Positions 1 through 13,600 of a stretch of DNA of 64,000 bases are shown here, piece after piece; the first letter of the stretch is position 1, and the number at the start of each line of letters is the position of its first letter. The translations under genes were made by a program, and so were the position numbers. Below the pieces are notes generated by a model, which did no database searches, had not been told where the DNA came from, and saw nothing but the letters and a program-made list of their open reading frames with translations. This DNA comes from Symsagittifera roscoffensis (taxonomy: Eukaryota > Xenacoelomorpha > Acoela > Convolutidae): assembly GCF_963678635.1 (NCBI RefSeq), contig NC_087070.1:2795157-2859156 (forward strand), written 5' to 3'.

Positions 1-686
1 AGTAGCTGCACTACTCTTATTCAATACTTCGTCAACAATCTGGGCCAAAAAATGCCTGGGAATAGTTTCAGCTTTCAAATTGCAGCTCTGATGAATAGAT
101 TCCACCTTAAGATTTTAAGATTCTTTCCGCGTTTGGAGAGTTATCGTGAAATTATCTATCGTTGTTTTTCAATATCGAACTTTTCCCACAAAATGTTTAT
201 AGTAATTTTTTTTTCAAAAAAAACTTAATTTCAGGTTTTTTTTTTCAAAACATTGTCGATTTTGAACGAAACTACCCACTCAGAAGCTGTTACGTGACAT
301 TTTTTTTCAGTTTGTGGTACTTACTTGGGTCATTCATTTTAACCAGCATAATTCCTAAAAGCTTCTTATAACTGCTTCAGCTTATGGTATCTAGTAACAA
401 AAATCCACCGCCTGCAAAGAACTACTTCAACGATGTTATCATGGAGAATGGCCTCTAAGCTTCGTCTTAAAGTCTCATCAAACACCTCATCTCTAGTTTT
501 GATTGTTTCAGTTTTTGATCTGTGAGAAATTTCAGCCAATCAGAAGCGAGTATTTCTCACGCAGCGCTAAGCAGTTTGATTTTAATTCAATTATGGGATA
601 GCAGACCTTAACTTTATAGATCTTACAGGTCTTTTTAGGGGGAGGGTGGGATTAACTTGTCCGTTATAAATCATCCTTCGTTTCAG
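1..686 (+). other. Upstream intron or gene flank, no exon recognised
   Basis: It is AT-rich with poly-T tracts and ends in the acceptor of the zinc-finger exon. A short ATG frame at 384-458 is preceded by an acceptor-like GCTTCAG but runs to a stop and does not resemble DZIP1. Confidence 0.5.
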
Positions 687-873
687 TGTTCGATCTGTGA
701 GAAGAGTTTTATGTCGGACTACTTCTTGCAACAACACACCCAGAGGAGACACCCCGAGGCACTCAAACCCAGTCCTCGGCTAGAGGGGGACACCCACAGT
801 GACCGGGTGGGGGAGCTGGAGAGAGAACTGACTACTTTGAAGGAGAGACTGAATAACACAGAGTTGTCCCTTG
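687..873 (+). CDS. DZIP1-like exon: C2H2 zinc finger and start of coiled coil
   Basis: The acceptor is TTTCAG at 681-686 and the donor GTAAGT at 874. The exon begins in phase 0 with the first zinc-binding Cys codon. The pattern is CX2C, 12 residues, HX4H, then ELERELTTLKERLNNTE as coiled coil. It ends in phase 1. The preceding exon is not visible in 1-680. Confidence 0.88.
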
Positions 874-1574
874 GTAAGTTTGCATGTGTTTAGTTGTTTT
901 TTAAATTTTTTATTTTAGGTGATATCGATATTAATGTATCAAAAAATGATGAAAAGCAAAAATGTTTTATTAAGAGTCGAGGAACTTAATGAATGTAGTT
1001 CATAAAATATTTGCTCTAGGTTTAGCTGTAAATGATTGGTTGAATATGTATTTCGTATCTAACGCAGATAAAACAATTTCCAAAAGTTTGTTTTTTCTTT
1101 TAAGAATATTCTATCTATCTATCTATCTATACTATATTTTGAATGCGAGTGACAGCTATCTCCCATGTTTAAGCATAATAATTTTGCATGTTTAACGAAA
1201 GAGTTTTTTCATGTTTAAGCTATATCATATTTTGCAATGCTCAAGAAAATTTTTCAATTAGTTTTCCGCAAGGTCATTAATTTTCTGTAATTTTTTGCGA
1301 GGCCAAATTAAGTCTGTCTGTCTGTAAAGCTGCTTTCTTTTTTAATTTGGTTATGTCTGTCTACCCTTATCCTAATTTTTTAACTTTCAGCTATCTATCT
1401 ATTATATATTTAAATGCGGGCTTCACTATCTCGCCATGTTTAGGCTTTTTCAACGTATTTTTTTGCATGCTTAACAAGAGAATTGTTTCACAGTTAAGCT
1501 ATGTCCTATATTGCGATGGTTAAATTTTTTTTTTGACTTTCCAGTTTAAATTCAGTGTTTATTTCATCAATCTA

Positions 1575-1641
<67 letters not shown>

Positions 1642-4600
1642 ACTATATTTAAATGTGAGTGACAGCTATCTCCCAAGTTAAGCATAATAATTTTGCTTGT
1701 TTAACGAAAGAGTTTTTTTCCTGCTTAAGCTATACCATATTTTGCAATGCTTAAGAAAAATTTTCAATTACTTTTCCGGAAGGTCATTAATTTTCTGTAA
1801 CTTTTTGCGAGGCCAAATTAAGTCTGTCTGTCTGTATACCTGCTTTCTTAATTAATTTGATTATGTCTGTCTGCCCGTCTCCTAATTTTTTAGTTTTCAG
1901 CTATCTATTATCTGTTTTATATTTAAATGCGGGCTTCACTTTCTCGCTTTGCTTAGGCTTTTTCAACGTAATATTTTTGCATGTTTAACAAAAGAATTGT
2001 TTCACGTTTAAACTATATCGTATAATGCTATGGTTAAGTTTTTTTTCGATTTTCCAGTTTAAATTCAGTGTTTATTTCATCAAGCTTGAAACTAACAACC
2101 TAATTGTGTGATGTTGTCAGATTTTTCCCAGGTTTTGCAATTCTGGCCTCCATATATGAATAACCAAATCCTTTTAGTTTACGAGATAGGCAATTTTCGA
2201 GATTTTTCAAAATTTTATAGAAAAATTAATTTTAAAAAACTTCTCAATTTTTGAAATTGTCACCATGTAGTTAGCTGCTGCCAGGTTACTCTCAGGTGTT
2301 GCGAATCTTGCCTCCAAATCTCACTTCTCAAATCCTTGTAGTTTTCAAGATATGACGTTTTTTAAGATTTTTTCAAAAGTTTAGATTTTAAGAAATTCCA
2401 AAAGGTAGAAGATCTCATTCTTGTTGTTGGATATTGTGAGGATACTCTCAGGGGTTGCAAATCTTGCCTCTAATTAGGGCGGCCCAAATCCTTGTAGTTT
2501 TTGAGATATGACTTTTTTCAAGTTTTTTTTCAAAATTTTTCAGAAAACTTAGATATAAAAAATTTCACCTAAATTGATATTCACAACTCTGTTGTGAGGC
2601 TCTGTCAAGATACTCTCAGGAATTGCGAATTTTGCCTGCAAATATGACTGCTCAAATCCTTGTAGTTTTCGAGATACGGCGTTGTTTTTATTTTCTCCGA
2701 AATTTAAAAAAAACTTAGATGTTAAAAAATTCCAAAACATTGAAGATCTCAATCCTGTTATTGGAACATGTGAGGGTACTCTCAGGGGGTTGCTATTCTT
2801 AACACTGAATATGGCTGCTCAATTTCTTGTAGTTTTCGAGATATGACGTTTTATAAGATTTTCTCAATATTTTTCACATAACGTAGATATAAAAATTTTC
2901 ACAAAACTTGAAGCAAAATTCGCAACTCCTGAGAGTACCCTGATAGAGTCTCACTACATACATGGTAATTTCGACTCTGTCAGGGTACTCTCAGGAGTTG
3001 CGAATTTTGCCTCCAAATATGACTTACCAAAACCTTGCATGTTTACAACGTGAGTTTTATAACGAGCAAAACGAATTGTTACCTCAAATTGTCTCTGTGA
3101 GTGAGTTTTTTTTCAATTGCAAATCAATTTTTTTTGAGTCTTATGTATATGTTTTTGTTCCGACCATTTAAAAAATGGAGAAAACTTTGTATTCGGGTGT
3201 GTTTTAGTTTCTTTCTTTTTGTTTTCCACGCAAAATTAGGTACCAAAATTAATTATCAGAATGGGTCGAGTGATGCATTACATTAAAGCCTTCTCAATCG
3301 TGATTCGAACAAAATTAAAAAATTTGTAAAGTAAAAATAGTTTTTGGAGTTTTTTTAGCGCAATTGTGGGAATAAAAAACTTGAAAATTCAAAAAATTGT
3401 TTTCCATTTGACCTATTTTACTATGTCTCTCAAATATACAAAAGTTCTATTTTTTTGTTCAGATCTTTTTATCACGACACTAATTTGAAAAAAAAATTAT
3501 TTTGACTGTGGTCGGAACATTCTGTGCTACTTGCACAGTAACCAGCTATCCTTGTTTATGTATGTAATTATTTCCGTCGTAGTGGCTGATTTTTTCTATT
3601 CTTGTTATATTTTTTGGGAAAATGTTTGAGTAACCCAAGGATGAATTAACTATAAAACAAAAATTTAACTATACTGGGAAGGAAATTTGATGTTTAATAT
3701 TTTTTTTTCAGAAAGAGCTAGAAACGACAGTTTCTTGAAGGAGCAGATCGAGTTGCTCAAAACAACTACTCTTGCCAATATATCTGAAGGTCAAGTGTTG
3801 AAGAACGGTCACCAAGGTGGGGGTCAACAGGAGGTCAGCTCTTTCCAGGAGAAGATTCTGCTGCAGTTGAGCGAGCTGCAGACTAAGTATGCAGAAGCAC
3901 AAGTGGCATTGGCCAATCAGAACAGCAGACCTCAAAAAGCGACCAATGGTAAGGCAGAGTTATAATTTTGAGCTAATACTTATAGGATGCGATATATGTA
4001 TGATATATCTTAATTCCTTTGAGTTTTCAGTCGCATTCCAGAAAAGATGTCCTAAAATTTTTGCAGTATCGAGATTTTGTTGAAATATTTACGCCATTTT
4101 TGGCTGACGTAATCTGTTTTGCTATGGTTTGAAGTTCAGCTTCCCCCTGTATATGTTATGATTTTTACTTTTTTCTAAATTACCGTCGCTAGGGTGGATC
4201 TAATGGATGGCATTTGAGAATCTAGCTAATGTTTTGTCCAAAATAGCGAAATTCTGAGTGTTCTATGAAATTGTTATATCAGAAACAAAAAAAAACTTAT
4301 TCGCCAGCCTAACTTTGCGCCGAACCTAGAGAAGTTTCTTTTTGTTCCTCTGAAAGGTGAAAAAATTCACCCAAGTTATTTGTTTATTCCTCTAGTCCAT
4401 TAAAATTTTTCAAAGCATCCGCTGGTTTCTTTGTTCTAAATTAGCAAAGGAGCAAGTTCGCACAAATCATGTTTCACGCATTTATTTTAGGTTACAATGA
4501 TGATGAAATGCGAGAACTGGCGCTCTATCAGGAGAAGGTGAGAAAACTTCACTGTAATTGAGAAAAATATTCAGCTACTTTGTAAGCAATCGATGATAAT

Positions 4601-7600
4601 CTGCTTTTGGTGCAGTTGCTTTTGGTTAAATTCGACGCTTTAAGAGTCCTGAGAACATTTCTAGTTCTTTTAATTATTATAGTTTTTGTTACATAGTTTT
4701 AAATTGAACCTTCAATTATCAATAACTTTGTTGACGTATTAAAACATATGTGCCATTTAAACATTTTTAAAAAATCATTTTCCCAGTAACAATTTTTCGA
4801 TTGAGGGCTTGAAAAATTGAGATTTTTTTAGTATAATTTGTTCTTAGCCTCATGGTTGCTTAACATTTAGGCTTTTTTCAAATTCAGTTTCGCATCAGTG
4901 GTTGCTCACTAATAAAAACACTTGGAATTAGTTTTCTTGAAGTCTCAAGTTCCGTTTTTTTTTCTAGTTTTTTTTCTTTTAGCTTCGCAGACTCGAAGTC
5001 GAAAATGAATCTCAGCGGCTCCTGTTGGAAAGAGTTCAAAACACGAGTCGCCACGAAATCGTCCAAAATGACATTTCCGACCACTCCTCATCAAGAGACA
5101 AAAGAAAACCGAAAATTCGCTCGGTGCCACAGCAATCTACACCTAAAGCTCAGAAAAGCGATAGGCACATAGGCCGAAACGGTGACAGTGACGAGTTTGA
5201 CGGAAGAGTGAGTTCTTGGCGCCAAGAGCACGCAGTTGAGTCGCCGGCGGCTAAGCATCCAGATAGTCGGCTAATTATGTCTTCGGCTGTTCAGAATTTT
5301 AATGAACCAGATTTTGCTGAAGTGGAACCTGTCGAAACATCGACTGGTGAGTGGCAATTTCTTTGAAAAAAAAACGAATTTCAAGTAAACCGGATGTCCT
5401 TAACAAAAAAAAACTATGCCCTGTAGTTTCTCAAAATTTTGCTTTGAAGTAATAATGGATCAATGAGTACTCAATTCTTGAGCCTAATTTAATTATGTTT
5501 TTTTAAAAAAAATTGATAACAACCTCTGTGTATTTAAATGAAGCAAATTGCATGTAATGAAATTGTTTCCAGTCAAGGTTTGTTCAATCTCTGAATCTCA
5601 TGGCAATAATCACCAATTCCACTATGCCAAAGCAGCTCTCAACACAACTACTGTTGCAGTATCGTCAGAAGTGTCGCGTCAAAAAAACCCAAAAGAATCC
5701 ACAAAGGGTTCTAAAAAAGCGCCCGAAGTTCAAGACTTCAGTCCCAAATCCGACCTAAACGTCGGCAATTCAAAAGTTGCTGCAGCAAAAAAGCCGATAG
5801 ACGACTTGGTCGAATGGTACAAATCAACTCGTAGACCTAATTTAGCCTCCTATCATGACCTCAAAAAAGTAGCGGATGGTAACTTAGCTTCTTCGAGTGG
5901 AGATAGGAAGCGAAAAAAGGTCAACTTCGATGGTACGATTATGACGTCATCAGTTTTTTTGTTCACCTTGTCATGTGATCAATCACTCCCTTTTTCTTTG
6001 TTCATCCTTTCCTCTTCTGTTACTATCATATAATCTCTTCTGTCAATTATGTTGCTTTTCTCCGAGCAGAACTTTGAACTATATGCGATGCTTCTATAAA
6101 AAACAAGAAAAACTTTAAATTTGGCAGATGAAATTTCAGAACTAATATTCAATGCGCATTGCGACGAAAAATTGGTTTTAAAATTTTTTTGAAAAAAAAA
6201 TCATTTTTAACCATTTAAATTATCATTTCCGTAGAATCCTCTGTTTCTAAAACTATAGAGTAAAGTACGTGTGTAACCATTGGGGAACTTGGGTTTTTGC
6301 GAGGTCTATTTTTTGCCGACACGACGTGAGCTGAATCAAATTCGTCCTATGAGTTCCTCCCAAAACAACGGACGACAACAATTAGCTCCTAAATTGTTGT
6401 CTCTATATTCAGCAGCTTTATGTCTGACCCTACGGTGAACTATTTAAGCTCAGCTAGATGCAACTTAACTTGCAACAGCTCACATTGTAAATTGTAGCGC
6501 ACGTGCGAGTCTCGAACCGGCAACCATATGATTGCTAGCACGGTTCTCGGTCACTTGCGCCACAATGCTACAAATTTACAGCTGAATTATTATTAATTTT
6601 TAAATTATTAGCAAATAATTACCTCTGATTTCAGAGCAAAGTGAAGAAAGCAGAAATGAGGTGGAAATCCCTGCGACCTTCAGTCGATCTCAGCGTCTTG
6701 CGGGTAAGAACTTCTTTGGTATTCTGAATGTTGAATATTTAGGGAAAGCATCCTACAGTCTAGTCCATAAGTAAGATAATCATATTATTTTTAATAATAA
6801 ATTGTTTCCAATCTAATCTAATGGTATTTTAAATGAAACAAAATAAACAAAATTATTGACTTTCCAATCTAATCTAATGGTATTTAAAATGAAACAAAAT
6901 AAGCAAAAATATTGACTTTCAAATCTAATCTAATGGTATTTTAAACAAAACAAAATAAGCAAAATTTTTGACTGGCACGTTTTGTCAAGAAAATGAGTAA
7001 TTTTAGCGTAGTTTTCTTCTATATGCGTTCTCTTGACTCGAAGTGTACCATTAACTACGATATACTAGGTTCTAACTTCAATCCGTTGCGGAACTCTTCT
7101 CATTTCTTTCCCTTTCAGCGAAAATGATCTGAAGTTCTAGCCCTTAGGTTAATTCTGGCAGAGTTTTACAGACAAGGTCTTCATACAAGAATTTCACCAT
7201 TGCAATCCATAGGGTACAGCGCGATATCGAACCTTTTATCTTGTAGTTTCAGGCATCAAACTCTAATATAGTCATGGTTTTGAATGTGTTTGTATCAGGA
7301 GCCCTAGAAAGTGACCCCAGGATTCTGGCCAACTTGAGACCTGAGATGGAAAATATCATGGCCAAGGAACTGAAGAAACTAGGGATTCCAGAGGTGTGTA
7401 AAACGACGAAGCTTTTTTAAAAATTGTTTTGCGAACCTAAATCTGAAAATTTTTATTATTCCAACCACTTTCGCCGAGAGTGGGAAGAGAATTATTGCGA
7501 GGGGGGTTCTTCCGCCTAATTTTGACTACCTCGTAGAAAGATTGTATGTGGTAATGTTTTTAGCACACGTTCAGTCGTGGAACAGATAATATAAAAATCT

Positions 7601-10600
7601 CAAAAATGCTGGCTGTGTCGAGAAAAATTGCTCTGAATTTTTCCGTATTTCTGAATTAGCTAAACAATATTTGTTGAAAGACTGAGCACCAAATCTAATT
7701 CTGCTGCAATTTCAACGTTATTTAGTCAAGTCGTAGTTTCATGGATGAAAATTGATTTTAATTGAAAACTTTTGTCCTAAACGTTTTTTTTTAATTCATT
7801 TTTGTTCCAAATTTAGACCATGAAATCGTGTTGTAATTATAGTCGATTACTGCCGTAAAAACTCAATCCATTAAAATCTCTTTTAATGGGTTATAATCCA
7901 TTTAAAATCCATTATTATTGATCGTAAACCTGGGGGTATCAAATGCTACAATAGATTAGAGAGAGTGATGAAAGCTCAAAAAAATTGAGAAAACAAGATA
8001 ATATTTTCTAAGCTGAATTAAATCTTGTTTTATTTGATGTTTTGTGAATCCAGCCTAAAACAACTTTAAAGTTTCGAGCATACTGCACTGTGTTTGAAAT
8101 TTTCCTTAATGTTCACGAAAATCAGATTTAATAGATTTTATTGAGATGACAAAAAACTATAACCTATTTTTAAAGGTTTCTAATCGATTATGTTTCAATT
8201 TTATAGAGACTGCAAGAAAAATCCAATATAATTGATTATTATCCATAAAATTTCAATGCGGTTAAGCTTTACTTACTTCTGGAGTAAAAGAGCGGTTTCT
8301 CGCTATTTTTACATAATTCAATTGCCCTTTCCAAAACACAAACTAAAACTCAAACTTTTGTTTTTTCGACACTGGGGCAATTTTTTTTAAAAATATTTCA
8401 ATGTTCGAATCACGATTGAAAAGCTTTTACTTTGATTTATCACTCAACCCTTTCGGATGATTATTTGTGGTGCCTCATTTTCCGAGGAAAACAAAAAAAA
8501 GTACAAAAAAGTTCTTGAGAAAATGTACAATTCTTAAAGAAAAATATTTTATTAATTGGTTTTTTGCCTACCAGTGAAAGTGGGAAGGAACTTTGAGTCC
8601 GCGTGTGTTGTAGTTTTTTTTATACTTTTTTGTTTTCCTCGGAAAATGAGGCACCACAAATAATCATCTGAATGGGTTGAGTGATAAATCAAAGTAAAAG
8701 CTTATTAATCGTCATTCGAACAACATTAAAATATTCAAAAAAAAAAAAATACCCCAATGTCGAAAAAACTAATTTAAAGTTTGAGTTTCAGTTCACTTTC
8801 GAGCGAGTAAAGCGACTGAGTAACGTTCGTTATATGCAAATTTACTTTTATTTAGAGTTTCAGGCTGAGAAAACTTGATTTGATTAAAAAGAACATTTGT
8901 TTTGGAAGTCTTTTAAGCGTTTCTATTGGAATAAAATTTTTCTAAAAAACTTAAAAATAATTGTGCCTAAAGTTTAAAAAAACTCAAGTTTATTATTTTT
9001 ATTATTTTTTTTTTGTTCCGACCATTGAACATGGGGAGGAACTTTGTAATCGGTTGTTTAGTTTTTTTTCTTTTTATTTTCTGCGCAAAATCAGCTACCA
9101 CAAATTATCATTGGACTGGGTTGAGTGATAAATCATATAAAAGCCCTTTCAGTCGTGATTCGAACGACATAAAAAATTTCAAAATTTTTTTTTCCCAGTG
9201 TCGAGAAAAACCGGTTTGAAATTTTTGATTTTTCGTCAAAATTCGAGCGAGTGAGCAGGCTTACATTAGCTTATTGGGGCTCAATTTAATCTTGAAAACT
9301 TAGTTTTACTCAAATGAAGTTAGTTTTTGGAGTTTTTAGCTTCATCTTAGGAATCAAAAACTTCAAAAATTTTTTAAAATTTTTTGTTTTGTTTTTCTTT
9401 TTATTTGTCTTCAAAATTTGTTTTCCAATTTGCATATCCTACAATGACTGACTAAATTACCTCAGCTCTTTTTTTTGCTCAGATTCCTGTATCACACCAC
9501 GCCAAAAAAAACGACAACAATTTGAAAGAATAATTTTGTAGTAATTATTTAAGACTGGTCGGAACATTCTGTGCTACTTGCACAGTAACCAGCTATCATT
9601 GTTTTTGTTTGTAAATATGATTAATTTAGTATTCTTCTACGTGTTCGTTATCTAGTCATGCCACCCGCTAAAAACGGTACTAATTTGAGGAAAAAGAAAA
9701 CCTTCTGTAGCTTTCTTATGAATGTGGTCAGAACAGTCTGTGACACTTGCACAGCAACCATCTTGCCTTGTGTTTATTAGCAAATTTATGCTTTTCAAAT
9801 TATTTAATCGTTTTGTGACTTTCGTTTATTTTTATGCTCGGTGCATTGTTCACTACTTGCACAGAAACTGGCAATCTTTGTTGTTTCTAGATTTATTTGG
9901 GTGTTTTTCTAATTTCATCACTTGTCACTCGCCTTTATAATTTATAGGATTCAGATAGGATTTCTTCGAAGACTCTCAGCTCGAAACTTAGAATTCTTGG
10001 AGAACAGAGGGCGCAATCGTACAAGGGAAGAGATCTAAGTCGATTGAGGGCGGAGTATTCGAAGGATATTGACGAAATTGCGAGAGAAAAGCTACAGAAA
10101 CTAGGTAGTGGTTCTGTTACAACTTTCTATCAATCGCCTCTAAAAATCAAAGCATATTTCCTTATAGCTCAAGTTTGGATGAAAACGTGGTTATCGTTCA
10201 TTTTTATGTCACTTTTTATTTCGTTTCAAAATAGCAATTACGAAAGGTTTTGGGAAAATTGTTTTTTTTTGTATCTTTCATGTCATCTTCTCGTAGAGAT
10301 TTTGAACCTTTCACAAAATTTTGGTGCGCTTTTAGGAAAGTTTCGACCGGAGATGAAAGGCTTGACTGCTGAAAACATGCCACTAGATGCAAACAGTTCA
10401 GAACATACCCGCAGAAGTCCTGGTGCCAAGCGAGTTCTGTTTGATGGACAGAAAAACACAAATAAAGTTGTGACTCCGCAAAGAGTTTCGGCGTAAGAGC
10501 TTTTGCCTTGTAAAAAAACTCCCTTGAGTATAAGTTTCAAAGCGCTCCTGTTCTATTGCACGTCTAATGAATATTGAGAGCAAACGTGTTTTAGTAAAAC

Positions 10601-13600
10601 TGTTGGTTCGCAACCAGAATCCGCCCCAAATGTTCGTCCGAGTTCGGCTGTCAGACCCGAGAGTAAAACCCGATTTAAAGACCTCATTTCAGACGACTTG
10701 AGTTTCTCCGAGTCCGAACGAGAAGTGTCCTCGCCGAAACGAGCCCAGACTCTTTCCGTAACATCATCAGTCGGAAAGACAATGACAACAGTCCCGCAAG
10801 CGGCTGTTCGGAAACAGGTGGCTGGGGGTGGAATGGAGGTTGTCGGAAGCGGAGGCGATGCAGGCGGAGGAGGAGTGTCATCGCGTGGAGGAGTGGGTAT
10901 AAACAGAAGTCTTTCGAGTGGTTCGGAGAAATTCAGACCTCAAACGAATGGACTTGTCAATGGAGGCGCATCAGCCGGGTAAGGGATAGACTCTCAAAGA
11001 GGAATCAAATCTATTCTTTCGTCGGCTGGACTCACTGAGTGGGAAGGAACTCGGGCTTACGATGTTTTTTCGCGCGATTATAAAAATCCCATTGGGAATC
11101 AAGTTTAATTCCATATTTAATTTTTTTCAGTTTTTATTCTGATTTTACGTTAAAGTTATAAAAAATTTTCAGTGCCGAGAAAAGCTGGTCTGAAGCTTTT
11201 GGCAGGCTCAAATTTAGCAAAGACGGAACGTTTAGCGAAAGCTCTTGATATCTGCAATGAGTTGCGTCAAGTAAGTAAATTTAAATAAGCAATCAAAACA
11301 GCTCAAAAAGGACATTATAACCTGCGGATTAAGTTACTGCAAGTTTATCTTTTTTGAAAAACAAATCGGAAAAAATCGAAAAAGTGGTTCCAATTCATCT
11401 TTTTTTTCAGTGGTAACTGTGGTAAAAAAATTAGTGCTACTTGCACACTGACCGGCTAATTTTTTAGAAGTTAGAGGTGGTTGCAAAGAGACCTGCTACT
11501 TTCTTTAAATAGCATGGGCTGACTTAAACTATCGTTTTTGCTTCTCATGCTTGAAATAACCCTTAAACTTGTGTTTCTGTGTAATATTTGGTCAACATCT
11601 TTTTCAGAATTGTGGCAACATCCACCTTGTTGGACGAGAGTGAGGAAGATTCGGACTGGGACAAAAGCATGTGAGATTTTTTTTTCCGGAAACTTCGCCC
11701 CTTGAAATGTTAATAAACAAAATTCCAACCTCAGTTAAGTTTTCTCTCACCTTTTATTCTTTTTATTGATAAATTGTTCCCTATATAACGCTCCACAAAA
11801 CTTTTTTATTTTTGTCCGAAGTTTCTGGGAATCGTATTCTTTGCAACCAGGGGATGGATTGTTTTCTTGAAGAGGAAAGAATTCAAAAAAAGATCTACGA
11901 TTTCTTGAACCTTATTTCAGGTCAAACAAATAAGTTTTCCGAGATTCCTTAGACTCAATTTATCTAGCCATAGTAAGCCCATAGTTTTTGCGCAAAAGTA
12001 AATTTTTTAATGCGGAAAAATTACCGTTCTTTGCCACCTGTGGAATTACACTGCCAAATTAGAAATTAAGGGTTTGAGTGAATGAAAACATCAGTTATGC
12101 AAATCTTACCTGCGCAAGCGTCTGCGCATTGCGGTTTGAATAACAAAATGGCCTTAGAAAATTCTCAGTTTTTGAAATTTTGCCCATTTTTTGGAAAGTT
12201 CTTTGTTTTCAAAAACTAATCTGCTAATTCTGAGGTTGATAACTCCTTGAAACTAAACATAGTGCTTCGATTTTTTGCATAATCTGCTTGCCCTGTTTTT
12301 TTTTCTAGAAAACTTTATAAACTTTGGAAAAATTCTTTTAAAAAATTTTTACCTTTTTTTGAAAATTTCGCCAGTATTTTCAAAAACTACTCGATCTGAT
12401 ATTGAAGGTTCATTCTGCAAAATCAGGGTTCGGAAATCTTAAATCTAACATTCGAGGTGCGGAAAGAGGCTATTCCAATGTTTTAGTAGAGAAAAGCTTA
12501 TGGATTTAGTAAATGTCTAATTCCGACTTTTGGAATCTTTTCGTTTTTTTTTGGAATCTCAGATAAGGACTTCAATTAACAGAGCGAATAGTGTTTTTCT
12601 CCTTTAATGGTCAACTCAATAACTCAGCAGAGAAACAGTAGGTTTTAGTATTAAATTCATTTTTTTTTGAAGTTTTGAAAGTTAAGCATTTCCGTGTCAC
12701 TACAAAATATGAGTAAAAATATTAGAATAGGTAGATAGTCATGAGCTGGGTCACTAGTTTAGTTCCAAGCAACTGTGGCGAGGAAGTGAAACTCCTAATC
12801 AACAGGTCGGTTATTCAAATCTGGACCATTTAAATAGTTAATTTCTGATCGAATTTTGCTGCATAAACAAGCGATCCTGGAGAAGATGTGAGAACGTGAT
12901 ACTCGTAATCTCAACAAAAAATTTTTCAATGTGTTTTGATAATTTCTTTAATTTACTTTGTTTTGCCTGGTTAGAGTTCTTTTGCATTTTCCTCTCGCTT
13001 GTTTGCAAAGTGCAGCTTTGCCTCTGTTTAAATTTTTGAATTTTTCAAAAGATTCGTCAGAAAAGATTCAAGCAACCCAGAATTTATTTGTCATGAAACT
13101 GTCGAAAATTGTCCACACTGCCCTTTAAAATTCGGATAGTTTTCAAAAATGAACTGTATATGTTTGATGATATTTCATACCCACAACCTTAAAGGTTGAT
13201 CACTTGTCCAAGCGTTGTACGTCTTGGTTATTTCATATAAACAAGAACCACTATAAGCGACTATTCAAATCCTCCTTGTTTCAAATCCTCCTTAATTTTT
13301 TTTGCACAACATTTTAGTTTGCTTGAAAACTTCAATTTTTTAATCGATGTAAGCCCTACATGAAATAGAGCTTACATTGAACAATAAGTTCGTACTGAAA
13401 TTTTTTTGTACAAAACTTAACCTAAATGTATGTTTTCCAAATCACATGACTTGGTCCTACTTGCTGTTTCGCTTAACCAAATACCTTTTTTAAATTTTGG
13501 TTGTGTGCAAATTTTGCATGTAATTTACAAAATATTTTGAATTCTCTTTTTCTCAGGTTGTATAAAAACTCCGGAGAACGGACCTAATTTTATCTTGAGT

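Noticed and set aside
384-458. ATG frame of 24 codons with an acceptor-like site before it, possible upstream DZIP1 exon
   Set aside because: It ends in a stop, has no donor and does not resemble the DZIP1 N-terminal domain.
11173-11270. A 98-bp exon-like segment with good splice sites reading PRKAGLKLLAGSNLAKTERL
   Set aside because: Its phases (1 in, 0 out) fit neither neighbour, the flanking exons join perfectly without it, and it lies inside a diverged copy of the HINE-like repeat (compare 9195-9250). An exonised or poison exon cannot be excluded.
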